Shown here one piece after another: positions 48,742 through 58,308 of a stretch of 64,000 nt of DNA. The notes below the pieces were generated by a model that worked only from the letters and a program-made list of their open reading frames with translations, had not been told where the DNA came from and made no database searches. The number at the start of each line of letters is the position of its first letter. The stretch's first letter is position 1. Origin of the DNA: Hyalella azteca (lineage: Eukaryota; Arthropoda; Malacostraca; Amphipoda; Hyalellidae); the NCBI RefSeq assembly GCF_000764305.2, contig NW_025930752.1, positions 248,001 to 312,000 on the forward strand, in the 5' to 3' direction. The translations under genes and the position numbers were made by a program.

Positions 48742-49700
48742 TGTGTAATGTTGTTGGTTATAGTGTTGGACTTTTCTGACACAGGAATCTATTAAAAAAT
48801 ATACTGATTTAGCCTAAAAAACCTAAGTCGATTAATACCGGGTGTATTTTTGTTCGCAAAGGGCGGGGTAGTAACATTAATGTTGTTGGTTATAGTGCTG
48901 GACTTTTCTGAAACAGGAATCTATTAAAGAATATAACTCAGTACTCACTGCAGTGAGTGACAGAGAGCGCATTTTCTCGTCGACGAAAACTTGAGGTCAC
49001 TGACGGAAGGACAGACGGACGGACAGACGGATGGACAGACGGGCAGACGGACATGGCGGGCACAATAGTGCATTTTTTCCATAAATGAGAAAATGCGCTA
49101 AAAATATACGGAATTTGCTCAAAATTCCTAGGTGGATCTACGATGGATGTATTATTGTTTACAATGGGCTGGGCAATAAGTAACATTAATGTTGTTGGTT
49201 ATAGTGCTGGAGTTTTCTGAAACATGAAATCTATTAAAAAATATACTGATTTTGCCTAAAAATCCTAAGTCGATTAATACCGGGTGTATTTTTGTTCGCA
49301 AAGGGCGGGGTAGTAACATTAATGTTGTTGGTTATAGTGCTGGAATTTTCTGGAACAGAAATCTATAAAAAAATATATACGGAATTTGCTTAAAATTACT
49401 AGGAATGTATTTTTATTTACAATGAACTGGGTAGTTGTATTAATATTGTTGGTTATGGTACTGAAGTTTTCTGAAAGAGGAATCAATGAAAACATTATAC
49501 TGATTTTGCCTAAAATTCCTATGCGGATTAATGTCTAATGTATTTCTGTTCGCAATGGGCTAGGTTGATGCGTTAATGTTGTTGGTTGTGCAGGAGTCTC
49601 CTAAAACATGAATATATAAAAACAATATACTGATTTCTCTTAAATTTCCTAAGTGGATTAATGCTGGATTGATTTTTGTTTATAATGGGTTGGGTAGTTG
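48742..49700. repeat. ~130-bp tandem array, six units, next to a splice acceptor
   Basis: Each unit starts near TGTTGTTGGTTATAGTGCTGG and contains TTTTCTGAAACAGGAATCTAT, ATATACTGATTTTGCCTAAA, then a TGTATTTTTGTTCGCAAAGGG-like end. Starts are at about 48746, 48880, 49190, 49323, 49445 and 49577. Units are diverged unevenly: the first and third are close relatives. The second unit carries copy 8 of the palindromic element. The array begins about 20 bases inside the last intron of the adhesion gene. Confidence 0.85.
48931..49103 (+). mobile_element. microsatellite-cored palindromic element, copy 8 (nested)
   Basis: Full-length CTTGAGG-subfamily copy. It interrupts unit 2 of the ~130-bp array. 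Removing 48931-49103 restores CTATTAAAGAATATACGG, matching CTATTAAAAAATATACTG in unit 1 and CTATAAAAAAATATATACGG in unit 4. The element can thus be bounded as ATATAACTCAG...GCGCTAAAA with no target duplication; a 5-6 base AATATA duplication is the alternative reading. Confidence 0.88.
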
Positions 49701-50905
49701 GCTTTGTAAATCCGAGCGCAAATGCACAAATACAGGTTCGTTTTACAAATATACAACATCATTATAACCCCTGTATACTTTTTCGCGCTCGTAGTAATTA
49801 TGCGCATCATTATTACACATTCTTTTTGCCGCTATGAGCTCGCATCGCTTCAGTAATTTCGAGTACGGAATGCCATATTGTGGGCGGGATGCTACGGAAT
49901 TAAAAAAATGTTACGTAAAAATTTAAGTTCATATCAGAATTTTTTTAGAATATATTTTACGAGTTAATTCCACTGTGAATTCCAGGATTAATGGCTCATT
50001 AACTCCCTGTAAGTGAAATAGTATTAATTGATTAATGAGGTTAATGATTATTATTTGATTTACAGAGCGTACATTTTAAATTTTCGGTCTTTATTAAAGA
50101 ATGTCTGAAAACATGCATTTTCATTGGAAATCAGGGCCACTACAAATGGAAATGAATTGTGAAAAATGGATAAAACTTACGTCAACAATATGATAAAGTC
50201 CGAAATTCCTATTTCGAAAATTTATCGGAAAATTTCAGAAAATCCGAAATTTCGATTTAATTTTGGATTTTTCGAGGTCACCAGACGGCATTTGGAAGAC
50301 ATTACCAGAAGATCATTGTAAACGAATACTCCCGATCTCAACGCACGTTTCATCTGAAGCTTTACCAAATTTATTTGTATCTCTAAATTTGTAACAAATT
50401 CTGAAACTTTGTCTTTTCATTATTTCAAGCTTACATTTTCTGAACGACGGACTCAAATCAGATGCTTGCTTAGAGTGTAATTGGAAATCGATTTTCAGTT
50501 AGCAAATCTCACTCTAGTCACTAAGCAACACAACTGCTTAAATTTTTGCTTAATGGGCAATCAAGAATGGACAAGTTACACATTTTTCAAACTCAATATT
50601 TCACTAATAATTTCGATATTTTAATGGACAATGAACTTTACAACGCGTATTTTCATCCGAACAATTCTTAATATGTAAAGAAAAATGAACACAAAAATTT
50701 GCTTTAAAATCAATGGTATTGATTGAAAAAATGTAGAATTTTTGCAGGAATAGTTGAAGTTCATAAAAGCACTAAAATTCTTGCAAATAATAGCTAGATA
50801 CTAAATGTTTATTGAACTGTGGTGACTATATATAGTCTTATAATGGTACTTGAACTGATGGTTCCAAAACAATTTTGGACGAAATCTTTCAAATGTTTTC
50901 TCATT

Positions 50906-51090
50906 TCAAAAGATTTGTCAATTTTTTAATGCTCAAGTGAGTTTCTCGAGGAAAATTCAAACTTGAACGCATTGAGTAACTCTTTTACTCTCCTCACCTC
51001 AAAAGATTTGTCCATATTCTATTGCTCAAGTGAGTTTCTCGAGGAAAATTCACAATTGAACGCATTGAGTAACTCATTTACTCTACTCAC
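50906..51090. repeat. 93-bp tandem duplication at a splice donor
   Basis: GCTCAAGTGAGTTTCTCGAG occurs at 50931 and 51024, with TTGAACGCATTGAGTAACTC after each. The unit adjoining the FN3 exon contains the real donor GTGAGTAGAG (minus). The distal unit contains a copy, GAG/GTGAGGAGAG. Two copies. Confidence 0.9.
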
Positions 51091-51295
51091 CTTTTCTGGT
51101 AGAGAAGTTGAACTTGGCCATAGATCCCCATTGGTACTTGTTCTTGACCTGCACGGCGGCCTCGTAGTCCGTGGCAGGCTGCAAGTCAGTGATGGTGTGC
51201 TGGAGACTGTGTCGAATGCCACGAGTCTCGACAGACTCGGGGGCCTGAGTCAGGTCAGTCCACTCGGCTGCCATCATGTCCTGAGAATCATCCGC
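51091..51295 (-). CDS. Ig/FN3 adhesion protein, exon for FN3 domain C-terminal half
   Basis: Acceptor TTTCACCAG at 51296, donor AAAAG/GTGAGT at 51090. 205 bases, entered in phase 0 and left in phase 1. It reads ADDSQDMMAAEWTDL, then HTITDLQPATDYEAAVQVKN, then KYQWGSMAKFNFSTRK. The L-x-P-x-T-x-Y-x-x-x-V-x-x-x-N pattern is the F-strand signature of fibronectin type III domains, and NKYQWG fits the N.YGWS turn of klingon/wrapper-type proteins. It joins the previous exon in frame. ORFs in other frames over this exon are shadows. Confidence 0.92.
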
Positions 51296-51574
51296 CTGGT
51301 GAAATGATATTATTTCTCGGTAATTTGAAAGCTGGCTTTAAATTTATTCCAATTACTTCCTATTTCCAGAGCGCGCTCAAACAAAAGTAACAATGGTTTG
51401 GCTATTCAAAATTTGTTTGGCTCAAAATTTGTTTGTCTTACTCAGCCAGGAGTAACAATGGTTTGGCTTTTTCAAAATTTGTTCGCTGAAATTTTAAGGT
51501 TGTGATATTATGCTGACGATTCTGCATAATTATTTGCCTGAAGAAATTTTTTTTTCGACTGGTATTTATCTTAC

Positions 51575-51702
51575 CTGTGATTTTCTGTACATTATTCTGT
51601 ACTGGGTGATGGGGTAGTAGCTCTCTGTGTCCCAAGTGATTGTGTAGGAATTCTCGTAGGCGCTGTTGGGGTTACTTGTGAAGTTCGGTGTGTTGGGCTC
51701 GT
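51575..51702 (-). CDS. Ig/FN3 adhesion protein, exon for FN3 domain N-terminal half
   Basis: Acceptor TTCGTAACAG at 51703, donor TCACAG/GTAAGA at 51574. 128 bases, entered in phase 1 and left in phase 0. It reads DEPNTPNFTSN, then SYTITWDTESYYPITQYRIM, then YRKSQ. This is the B- and C-strand region of a fibronectin III domain, with the core Trp in TITW and the Tyr in QYRIMYR. Klingon and wrapper show the same W.tES..PI.e..L.yR layout, which supports that group. No single ORF spans it because the frame continues only through splicing. Confidence 0.88.
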
Positions 51703-52055
51703 CTGTTACGAATGTAAATTCAGTTATTAGCATTGCATTCGGAAAACCATTTTATATACATTATTATCTATCACAATTATCTCTGATTTAATATTTGTTT
51801 CGTGTGTAGTCACTCACAACAATATGTTTGAAAAAATTGGAAAAAATTATTGAAATTAAATTAAAACTGGCACCCAAGAGTAATACGTCTGAATCGACGG
51901 CATAGTTTATTTTAAGAGAAAAGGAGTTATTAGATTTCAAAATAGCACTGTAAAACTGGATTGTTACTCTCTATGTTTAATCCGTACTCATATTGATATG
52001 CATAAAGAACACAAAGAAAAACTATGAGCTCAATGGATGAAAAGCGTTATGAGAC

Positions 52056-52244
52056 TCATAAATTATTGTTCTTTCTATTGAGCATTATTCTCACAAGAAT
52101 TTTTTGACGGGAAAATTCTTTGTTCAGATTCTGTGCACACGCGGAAGACGCCTCAGAAAGTGAAACCACTAACACGTATGAAATACATATTAGGACCACG
52201 CTGGACGAACACATCATGTTATTGCCAAGCGCTGGAACAATCAT
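52056..52244 (-). other. signal-peptide-like ORF inside an intron
   Basis: A 62-codon frame beginning MIVPALGNNMMCSSS, then the hydrophobic VVLICISYVLVVSL, then SEASSACAQ. This resembles a secretory signal followed by a 30-residue polar tail. A TATA-like TTATAAGG (minus, 52275-52282) lies only about 32 bases upstream, too near for a normal 5' UTR. A GTGAGA donor-like site follows RQKIL, but its phase 0 does not fit the next exon (51575-51702). It could be a nested small secreted peptide, an unused exon or chance. Confidence 0.22.
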
Positions 52245-52593
52245 CGAGCTTTGTATCAAGCAGACGTGTCTGTCCCTTATAATAAGCTAAACGCGGCTAT
52301 GAGTTAGCTTGTTTCTGAACCGGAGACATAATGAATTTTGTATTTGTATGTATTTTTCATTACTGAGTTCAATAACCGTAAATTTAAAGCTTCTTTAGCC
52401 CGAATGACTTTAAATCATTTACTGGCTTCAATATCATTAACAGAAAAAGTAATTTTCTTGCTGCTTTGACTCTTCCATCTTAAAATCCGAGATGCATGGC
52501 AAGACTTTACAGATGGCTAGATTCTACTTTACATTGGCGAGACTTTACAGATTTTAAAATCAGCATTGGTGAGACTTAACAGATGATGAGTAC

Positions 52594-52840
52594 CTGTGAC
52601 GGCGATGTCTTTCGTGGACTCTCCCAGTGGGTTCTTGGCCCTGCACTGGTAGAGGCCGAAGTCTTCTTTGGTGACGGGATCGAGAGTCAGGAGGTGACGA
52701 TGTCCACCGAGATGTTCTTCAGCTCTGTTCTCGTGAGGAACTTTTGCACCGTCCTTTGTCCACACCACCTCAGCCGATGGACGGGCGTGGACAATGCATA
52801 CCAGCTCGACTCGGTCGTTTTCACCGGTGCGCACGATCTC
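52594..52840 (-). CDS. Ig/FN3 adhesion protein, exon for Ig domain 3
   Basis: Acceptor CGACCGCTAG at 52841, donor GTCACAG/GTACTC at 52593. 247 bases, phase 0 to phase 1. It encodes a complete I-set-like Ig domain: EIVRTGENDRVELVCIVHAR with the first Cys, AEVVWTKDGAKV with the core Trp, then DFGLYQCRAKNPLGE with the second Cys in the D.G.Y.C motif. VHA.P.A.V.W resembles the third Ig of lachesin, klingon and wrapper. The domain is encoded by one exon, as is common in this superfamily. Confidence 0.92.
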
Positions 52841-53055
52841 CTAGCGGTCGATGAAGAGTGAATGAAATATTAACCTCATTTGAAAAAGATAGAGAATGCT
52901 GAACTTTAATGCTAAAGATATTTGCAAACACAACTGATCAAAAATACTTGGTTAATTCCCTAATACTCTTACTATTTTATTTTGCTTATTTCGAGTTTAA
53001 ATTTCACGTAACAGAAAATCGCTTCTCAATATTGATTTTTTTAAGAAACTCTCAC

Positions 53056-53564
53056 CTTTTCCGTGAATATTTCCGGTGGATACTCGACAGCGACTTCCAT
53101 CATAACCGAGACTGGTTCACCAACGCCGTTGTCAGCAGTACAGGAATACCTTCCCTCCACGTGTCGGTCAACTCCCTCCAGAGTCATGCTCAGGCCTTCT
53201 TCACTCTCTTCTCCCGAGGGCATAACGCCCCCCTCTCGAGACCAACGAATCTTGGGCATGGGGTTGCCCTCGGCTGTACATTCCAGTGTAACGCTGGAGC
53301 CTTTCGAAACCCTTTGGACGAGAGGTGTGATGGAATGTACCGTTGGAGGATACTGTACCTCCACGAAATGCCGAAGTTTAAGATCCTCCTTGTCTTGGTA
53401 ATAGCATAGGTAAGCCCCGGCATCGGCTCGCCGTACGCCCGAAATGACCATTTCGCCGTCTTCCATCTTGTAGCGGTCGTCGACCAGCTTAACTCCACCA
53501 ACGAACATCAACTTGTCATCGTTGTAATCGTTCTTCTCCTTCTTGATGATCATCGGCTTGTCGT
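53056..53564 (-). CDS. Ig/FN3 adhesion protein, exon for rest of Ig1 and all of Ig2
   Basis: Acceptor TTATTGCCACAG at 53565, donor GAAAAG/GTGAGA at 53055. 509 bases, phase 1 to phase 0. Ig1 remainder: KPMIIKKEKND, KLMFVGGVKLVDDRYKMEDG, then ADAGAYLCYYQDKED with the second Cys. Linker QYPPTVHSITP. Ig2: SSVTLECTAEGNPMPKIRWS (first Cys, core Trp), then EGRYSCTADNGVGEP. Linker EYPPEIFTEK. At the place of the Ig1 core Trp the sequence has Ile (PMII), an unusual substitution. CTADNGVGEPV closely resembles the same place in klingon and wrapper. This is the longest exon in the window and the best anchor for the gene. Confidence 0.95.
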
Positions 53565-54343
53565 CTGTGGCAATAAACAAAAATTACATGTAATTAATAT
53601 ACCTACGACCATTTAAAATCATGTAACTAAATTTTAGGAATGAAGAGTGATAACAATTTAAACTGGAATAAAAATGTATTCGAATTAAAAAATGTTTACT
53701 CCATTTTTTCCCATTTACCTGATATACATCAGTCGCATGCTTGCACGATAACATTCAGTGTAGTTCTCAGCACTCTCAGCACATCATTAGTAGAAAGCAC
53801 ATAAAAAGCTCATCGGTATAAAAGTCTACGGAACACTCAGCCATGTGACCAGCAAAACAGTATGTTACTTCCATTGACCGACAAAATCGTTGGAGTAAAA
53901 AGGAAAACTAGACAACATAATTTTGTTTTCGCAATGTCCTTGTACGAAATTCGTTGAAAGAGTTGGGAATTATTGCGTAAGGTACTCTGCATTCATAATT
54001 TATTTCTAGATAAATATAACCGATCGACACAACGACCAACAGAAATATTCAAGGCGTCTCAGTGATAATCAACATTACATCACAATATTTTACTATTAAT
54101 TTTCTCTATTTTTAGTAATTTAGCTGCACCATGATTTAAATCACCAACATTTTTAATTGATGCTGAGTGATATTTTTCATCCAAATTCATCCAATCAAAT
54201 AAAACAAGGTGTCAGTTTGGATAAGGTGAAATTTTATTGTATATATACCGTATATGTAAAAAGTTATTGAACTTTGTCTCTAGTGTTTTTTATGAATGAA
54301 GGAGAATCTCGATTGTGATTAAAATGGAAGACAAAGATCAGAA

Positions 54344-54784
54344 TTAGTATTGCAGTAAAATTAGTTATTGAGTAGAATACATTCATTTTTACACTTTCTG
54401 TCGACTGAACAAGGTATTAGTACTGTAGTAGAATACATTCATTCTTACACTTTCTGTCGACTGAATAAGGTATTAGTACTGCAGTAAAATACATTCATTC
54501 TTACACTTTCTGTCGACTGAACAAGGTATTAGTATTGCAGTAGAATACATTCATTCTTACACTTTCTGTCGACTGAATAAGGTATTAGTACTGCAGTAAA
54601 ATACATTCATTCTTACACTTTCTGTCGACTGAACAAGGTATTAGTATTGCAGTAGAATACATTCATTCTTACACTTTCTGTCGACTGAACAAGGTATTAG
54701 TATTGCAGTAGAATACATCAATTCTTACACTTTCTGTCGACTGAACATGGTATTAGTATTGCAGTAGAATACTCTCACTCTTAC
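54344..54784. repeat. 56-bp tandem array copying an exon end and its splice donor
   Basis: ACACTTTCTGTCGACTGAA occurs at 54391, 54447, 54503, 54559, 54615, 54671, 54727 and 54783, exactly 56 bases apart. The last occurrence is the authentic end of the adjoining exon. On the minus strand every unit reads ATACCTTGTTCAGTCGACAG then AAAGT/GTAAGA (the first unit GTAAAA), so seven decoy copies of the last ~25 exon bases and donor follow the real one. Reading on from the true donor meets TAA within one unit. Nearly identical units imply recent expansion. Confidence 0.93.
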
Positions 54785-54922
54785 ACTTTCTGTCGACTGA
54801 ACAAGGTATTCTGACGTCCTTGCCCTCAGCCACTTGCAGTCTCTGACTTTTGATGGTGAACTGAGGGAGATCTTCGACGACAGCATCGCCCCGCTGATCT
54901 GGACTGGTCGGCAAGCTCGTCA
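54785..54922 (-). CDS. Ig/FN3 adhesion protein, exon for start of Ig1 (gene continues upstream)
   Basis: Acceptor TTCTTTCCAG at 54923, donor AAAGT/GTAAGA at 54784. 138 bases, entered and left in phase 1. It reads TSLPTSPDQRGDAVVEDLPQ, then FTIKSQRLQVAEGKDV, then RIPCSVDRK with the first Ig1 Cys. The last base T plus AC of the next exon gives Tyr and continues the domain. The composition is GC-rich like the other exons. With the other five exons this gives about 440 residues, against roughly 500-550 for klingon/wrapper-type proteins, so a signal-peptide exon is missing. It should end in phase 1, and none fits between here and 64000. Confidence 0.88.
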
Positions 54923-57356
54923 CTGGAAAGAAAATTGACCGATTTTAAAACAATGAAGATGAAAAAATAACTCTAACTAAAAATTTTCACGTATTTATGT
55001 TTGGAACGCTGGATCAAGAAAAAAATTGGCCATGCGATGGTTTATAATTTCTTCAAACAGTACCAATTGTTTGTTATTGTTATTGTTTTCAAATAGTTTC
55101 ATCGTCATTTCCGAAATACATTTTTATGATAAGTTTTGAAGTGATAAATTATATATATATACCCTATATGAGACAGTTTCTAGAAAAATCCGTGTGATTT
55201 TCCCGAAGGAAGCCTCCGTCTCTATGAAACTAAGGTCACATCGATTTCCACTTCACTATATAGCGGGTAAGTCTTCAAGAATGTCTCCAAGTCATTCTAA
55301 TTCACAACAGCGTTCGAGCGACATGCAGTTCCAATAGTTCGGCTCCACTATGTGTCCTTAGAATCTCAAAAACTGTCGACACAAATCTTGTCAGATGCAG
55401 TGGCTCTTGATGGCTCTGCTCTGAACTTTGCTCTTCTCAATGACTGGAACGCATTGCTATCCAAAGAATAGCATCAAGTATGGCAACGACTGAACGCCCG
55501 AGAATTCTTGCGCCCGTCTGAGCCAGAAGGCAAGTCGGTGCTCGGTGGGATCTGTATGGCATGCAGAGTCGTTTCGTTTTATGCCTCTGGCAGATGTTCG
55601 CTTAGAATTGACAATGTAAAGAGATGCAAGAGTTTATCCTGGTCTCAAAAGACTAGAGATATTGGGGGCGCTCTTTATCTAGAAGGTTAGAAGCCGTCCT
55701 AGTCTTGTAATCCTCTTTGCGCCTTCTCATCCCGAGGACACAATTACTGCAGGAGCTTCTCGACCAGCAAATTTTAAATCCACTGTACATTTTTCATTCA
55801 TTTTTGTTTGGTCCCGGAGGTGGGTTGTGAGATGATGACGCATAAAGGATTCAGCTTCGAAACTAATAAACGCTATATATAGTGACACATATTCCTTATA
55901 TTATTCATAACAATGAACATTTTTTTCAAAATGGCGACAGAGGAAAAGTATCCACAATGAAAATAAACTGCAAGATCATGGATGTGATTTATTTTTCGTT
56001 AATAATTATCCGAATTTTTAGTCATGCCTTTTATTAATGCGTCGATGGATTAATGATTCAGCGTAAGCAATTAACTAGAAAATTAGCCGTGGTTTCTGGT
56101 CAGTAAATTATCGAGTTTATACGTTCCGTACCCTTAAAAATGCTAAATTCTATCAAATAGCAATATATATAAATTAACGCGTAAATATATAAATAATAAT
56201 ATAAAATTTATTTTGTATTATATTATTAATAATTATAAAACGTAATATAAAATAATCAAGTAATAATAATAAATAAATTATATAAATAATAATAAGAAAT
56301 AATTAATATTAGATAACGGATAATAAATAATAACAGGCATTATAAAAAATAATTATTTGATTAATATATAAGATATAAAATTTCAACTCAGGTAGGAACA
56401 CATATATAAATCTGTATTACCTACTTTTTTCTTCAATAAATTTTTCGGCAGGCTGTACTATGGTATTGCATATTTTATTGCCACCCAAATTTCATGCTGC
56501 GCTTTATTATGTTCCCCTGAGATTTATGAGGCTACAAAACACGAACGATATGCAGATTTTTCACCAATACCTTCAATAAACCAAGCCTGAACTCTTCTCC
56601 TTTTGCTCTTCTTCTCTCTCTCATTTTCCGTGAAAATTATCATCTGACTTAATGCTTTAAAAAAAGAGTAACAATCATAACGAAAATACTCGCACTCAAA
56701 AATGTTTCATTTTCTTTTTTACGTACGCACCTTCACATTTCTTGAAGTGAAACTATCTGATGTATTTAATAATGCGTTCAATTTTGTGTGGACGTACAGT
56801 CTACCATAATGAATATCACATTTAGAAATGTTTAATCGTGTCACGAAGATAAGTTACTGTAGAAATTTCTCGAATTTCAGCAATGATGGATTGAATGATG
56901 ATTACCAGTTTTCATCAATTGAGTGAATAAAGCTCCAGTATGAACGGATAACCAAAAGTTCAGAATCTCATAGTGATGTGTGATATTGAGCTATGGTCGC
57001 TTTTTAACTAATCAAAATTGCTAATTCATATCAAGAGTGAAATCTAAACTAATCTCTTGACGGCATTCCGCCATTCCACCCGCATTGTTCTCGGCGGTTA
57101 CTCAATTTGCGCTGCGAATAATTTTAAAGCCGATTATCTCTCCAAGCAATCGATTTCCCATTCCGGGTACGACGAAGAAGAATAAAATTATATTAGGCAC
57201 GTCCTCGGGGTAGTGAACAATTATTTTAGCCAGACTTTTTAAACCTATTGATTCAATGAATGTACGGCACGCAAACTTTGCTGGAACACTCGATAACCTA
57301 CCGTCTCTGATTTTTCCGACATCTTTCAAGTAGTCGTCATAATATTTTTTATTTAT
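54923..57356. other. no gene recognised; probable 5' intron of the adhesion gene
   Basis: A GC-richer block at 55200-55860 holds a 60-codon plus ORF (55508-55690) preceded, after a stop, by an open stretch in the same sense. I cannot match it to a mobile element or host family. 56160-56390 is almost pure A/T. The 75-codon minus ORF 57102-57329 has no motif. Confidence 0.4.
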
Positions 57357-57517
57357 TTTTAGCGCACTTTCTCATTTATGGAAAAAATGCCCTATTGAGC
57401 TCGTTATGTCCGTCCGTCCGTCTGTTTGCCCGTCTGTCTGTCCGTCCGTGACTTCACGTTTTCGTCGACGAGAAAATGCGCTCTCTGTCATTCACTGCAA
57501 TGAGTACTGAGTTATAT
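57357..57517 (-). mobile_element. microsatellite-cored palindromic element, copy 9
   Basis: Minus-strand full-length copy of the CGTGAAG subfamily: ATATAACTCAGTACTCATTG (two palindrome changes), TCGTCGACGA, GTGAAGTCACGGACGG, short core with one GGCAAACAG variant, and end GAGAAAGTGCGCTAAAA. A-rich sequence precedes the 5' box. Confidence 0.85.
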
Positions 57518-58308
57518 TTTTTTAGCAATTACGAAAGAACCACATCATTATAAAGTTTAAAAATTTCAATACTTATTCAGGTATGGTTGCAATCAAACTG
57601 AATATTTTATATCAACGCACTCAATAAACCTTTACTTTAACTAAAACAAATTATTTTTTAATATAAATGGATAAAGATTAGTGAAAATGAAGAATTGGAG
57701 GTCAAAGTACAATGACATAATAAGTTTCACGTACAGAACTAAAAATTTTCTTTTAATGCTGCACAGACTAAATAATTCAATATCTTTACTATTTCGTGTA
57801 GTGACAAGAGGAAAAATTAAATTGTGCTCTATAATTACAGAGGCACTAAGGCAAATTCGTACTAGCATATTCATCGAACCGCTAAAACAATTATATATGA
57901 TAATAATCAACGCGGTTTAAATCGTTCTCTTCTCGAAAACTGTTTGGGTATGAAACCTGGTGTGAAATATTCGCATTACATGAAATGGTATGATAACTGT
58001 TACACTATAATTTTAATCCACCTAATCGTAGATTAGAATTTAATCTCGTTCACTTGAATTTTATCTCGTTTACTTGGCGTTAACCATCGAAATATATTTA
58101 AACTTAATTCGTCTAGTTCCGTCCGGCGATCTAAATCCAAACGTTGGTTTCTGAGAGCAAACATTAGCGGCCACGAAGGAGCAGCCGCGGCGTCTCTACA
58201 GGGGCACTGAAGTCTGTAACTTGACTTTCAAGAAACCGACGTGTGCAAACAAGCTCGCCAATGTTGACTCGCTGCCGCGACTGCGATATGAAGCACGAAG
58301 GGATGGAG
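57518..58308. other. no gene recognised
   Basis: AT-rich to about 58130. Complementary-strand ORFs of 79 and 89 codons at 57641-57920 lack motifs. A GC-richer patch (58130-58308) leads into the minisatellite. Confidence 0.4.

Noticed and set aside
52529..53501. Plus-strand ORFs (52583-52861, 52909-53409, 53063-53401) and the other minus frame (53190-53501) over the Ig exons
   Set aside because: Shadows of GC-rich coding exons; only the minus frame with phase-matched splice sites encodes Ig domains.
54344..54784. Possible CRISPR array
   Set aside because: The units are contiguous 56-bp tandem copies with no unique spacers, inside an intron of a eukaryotic gene.
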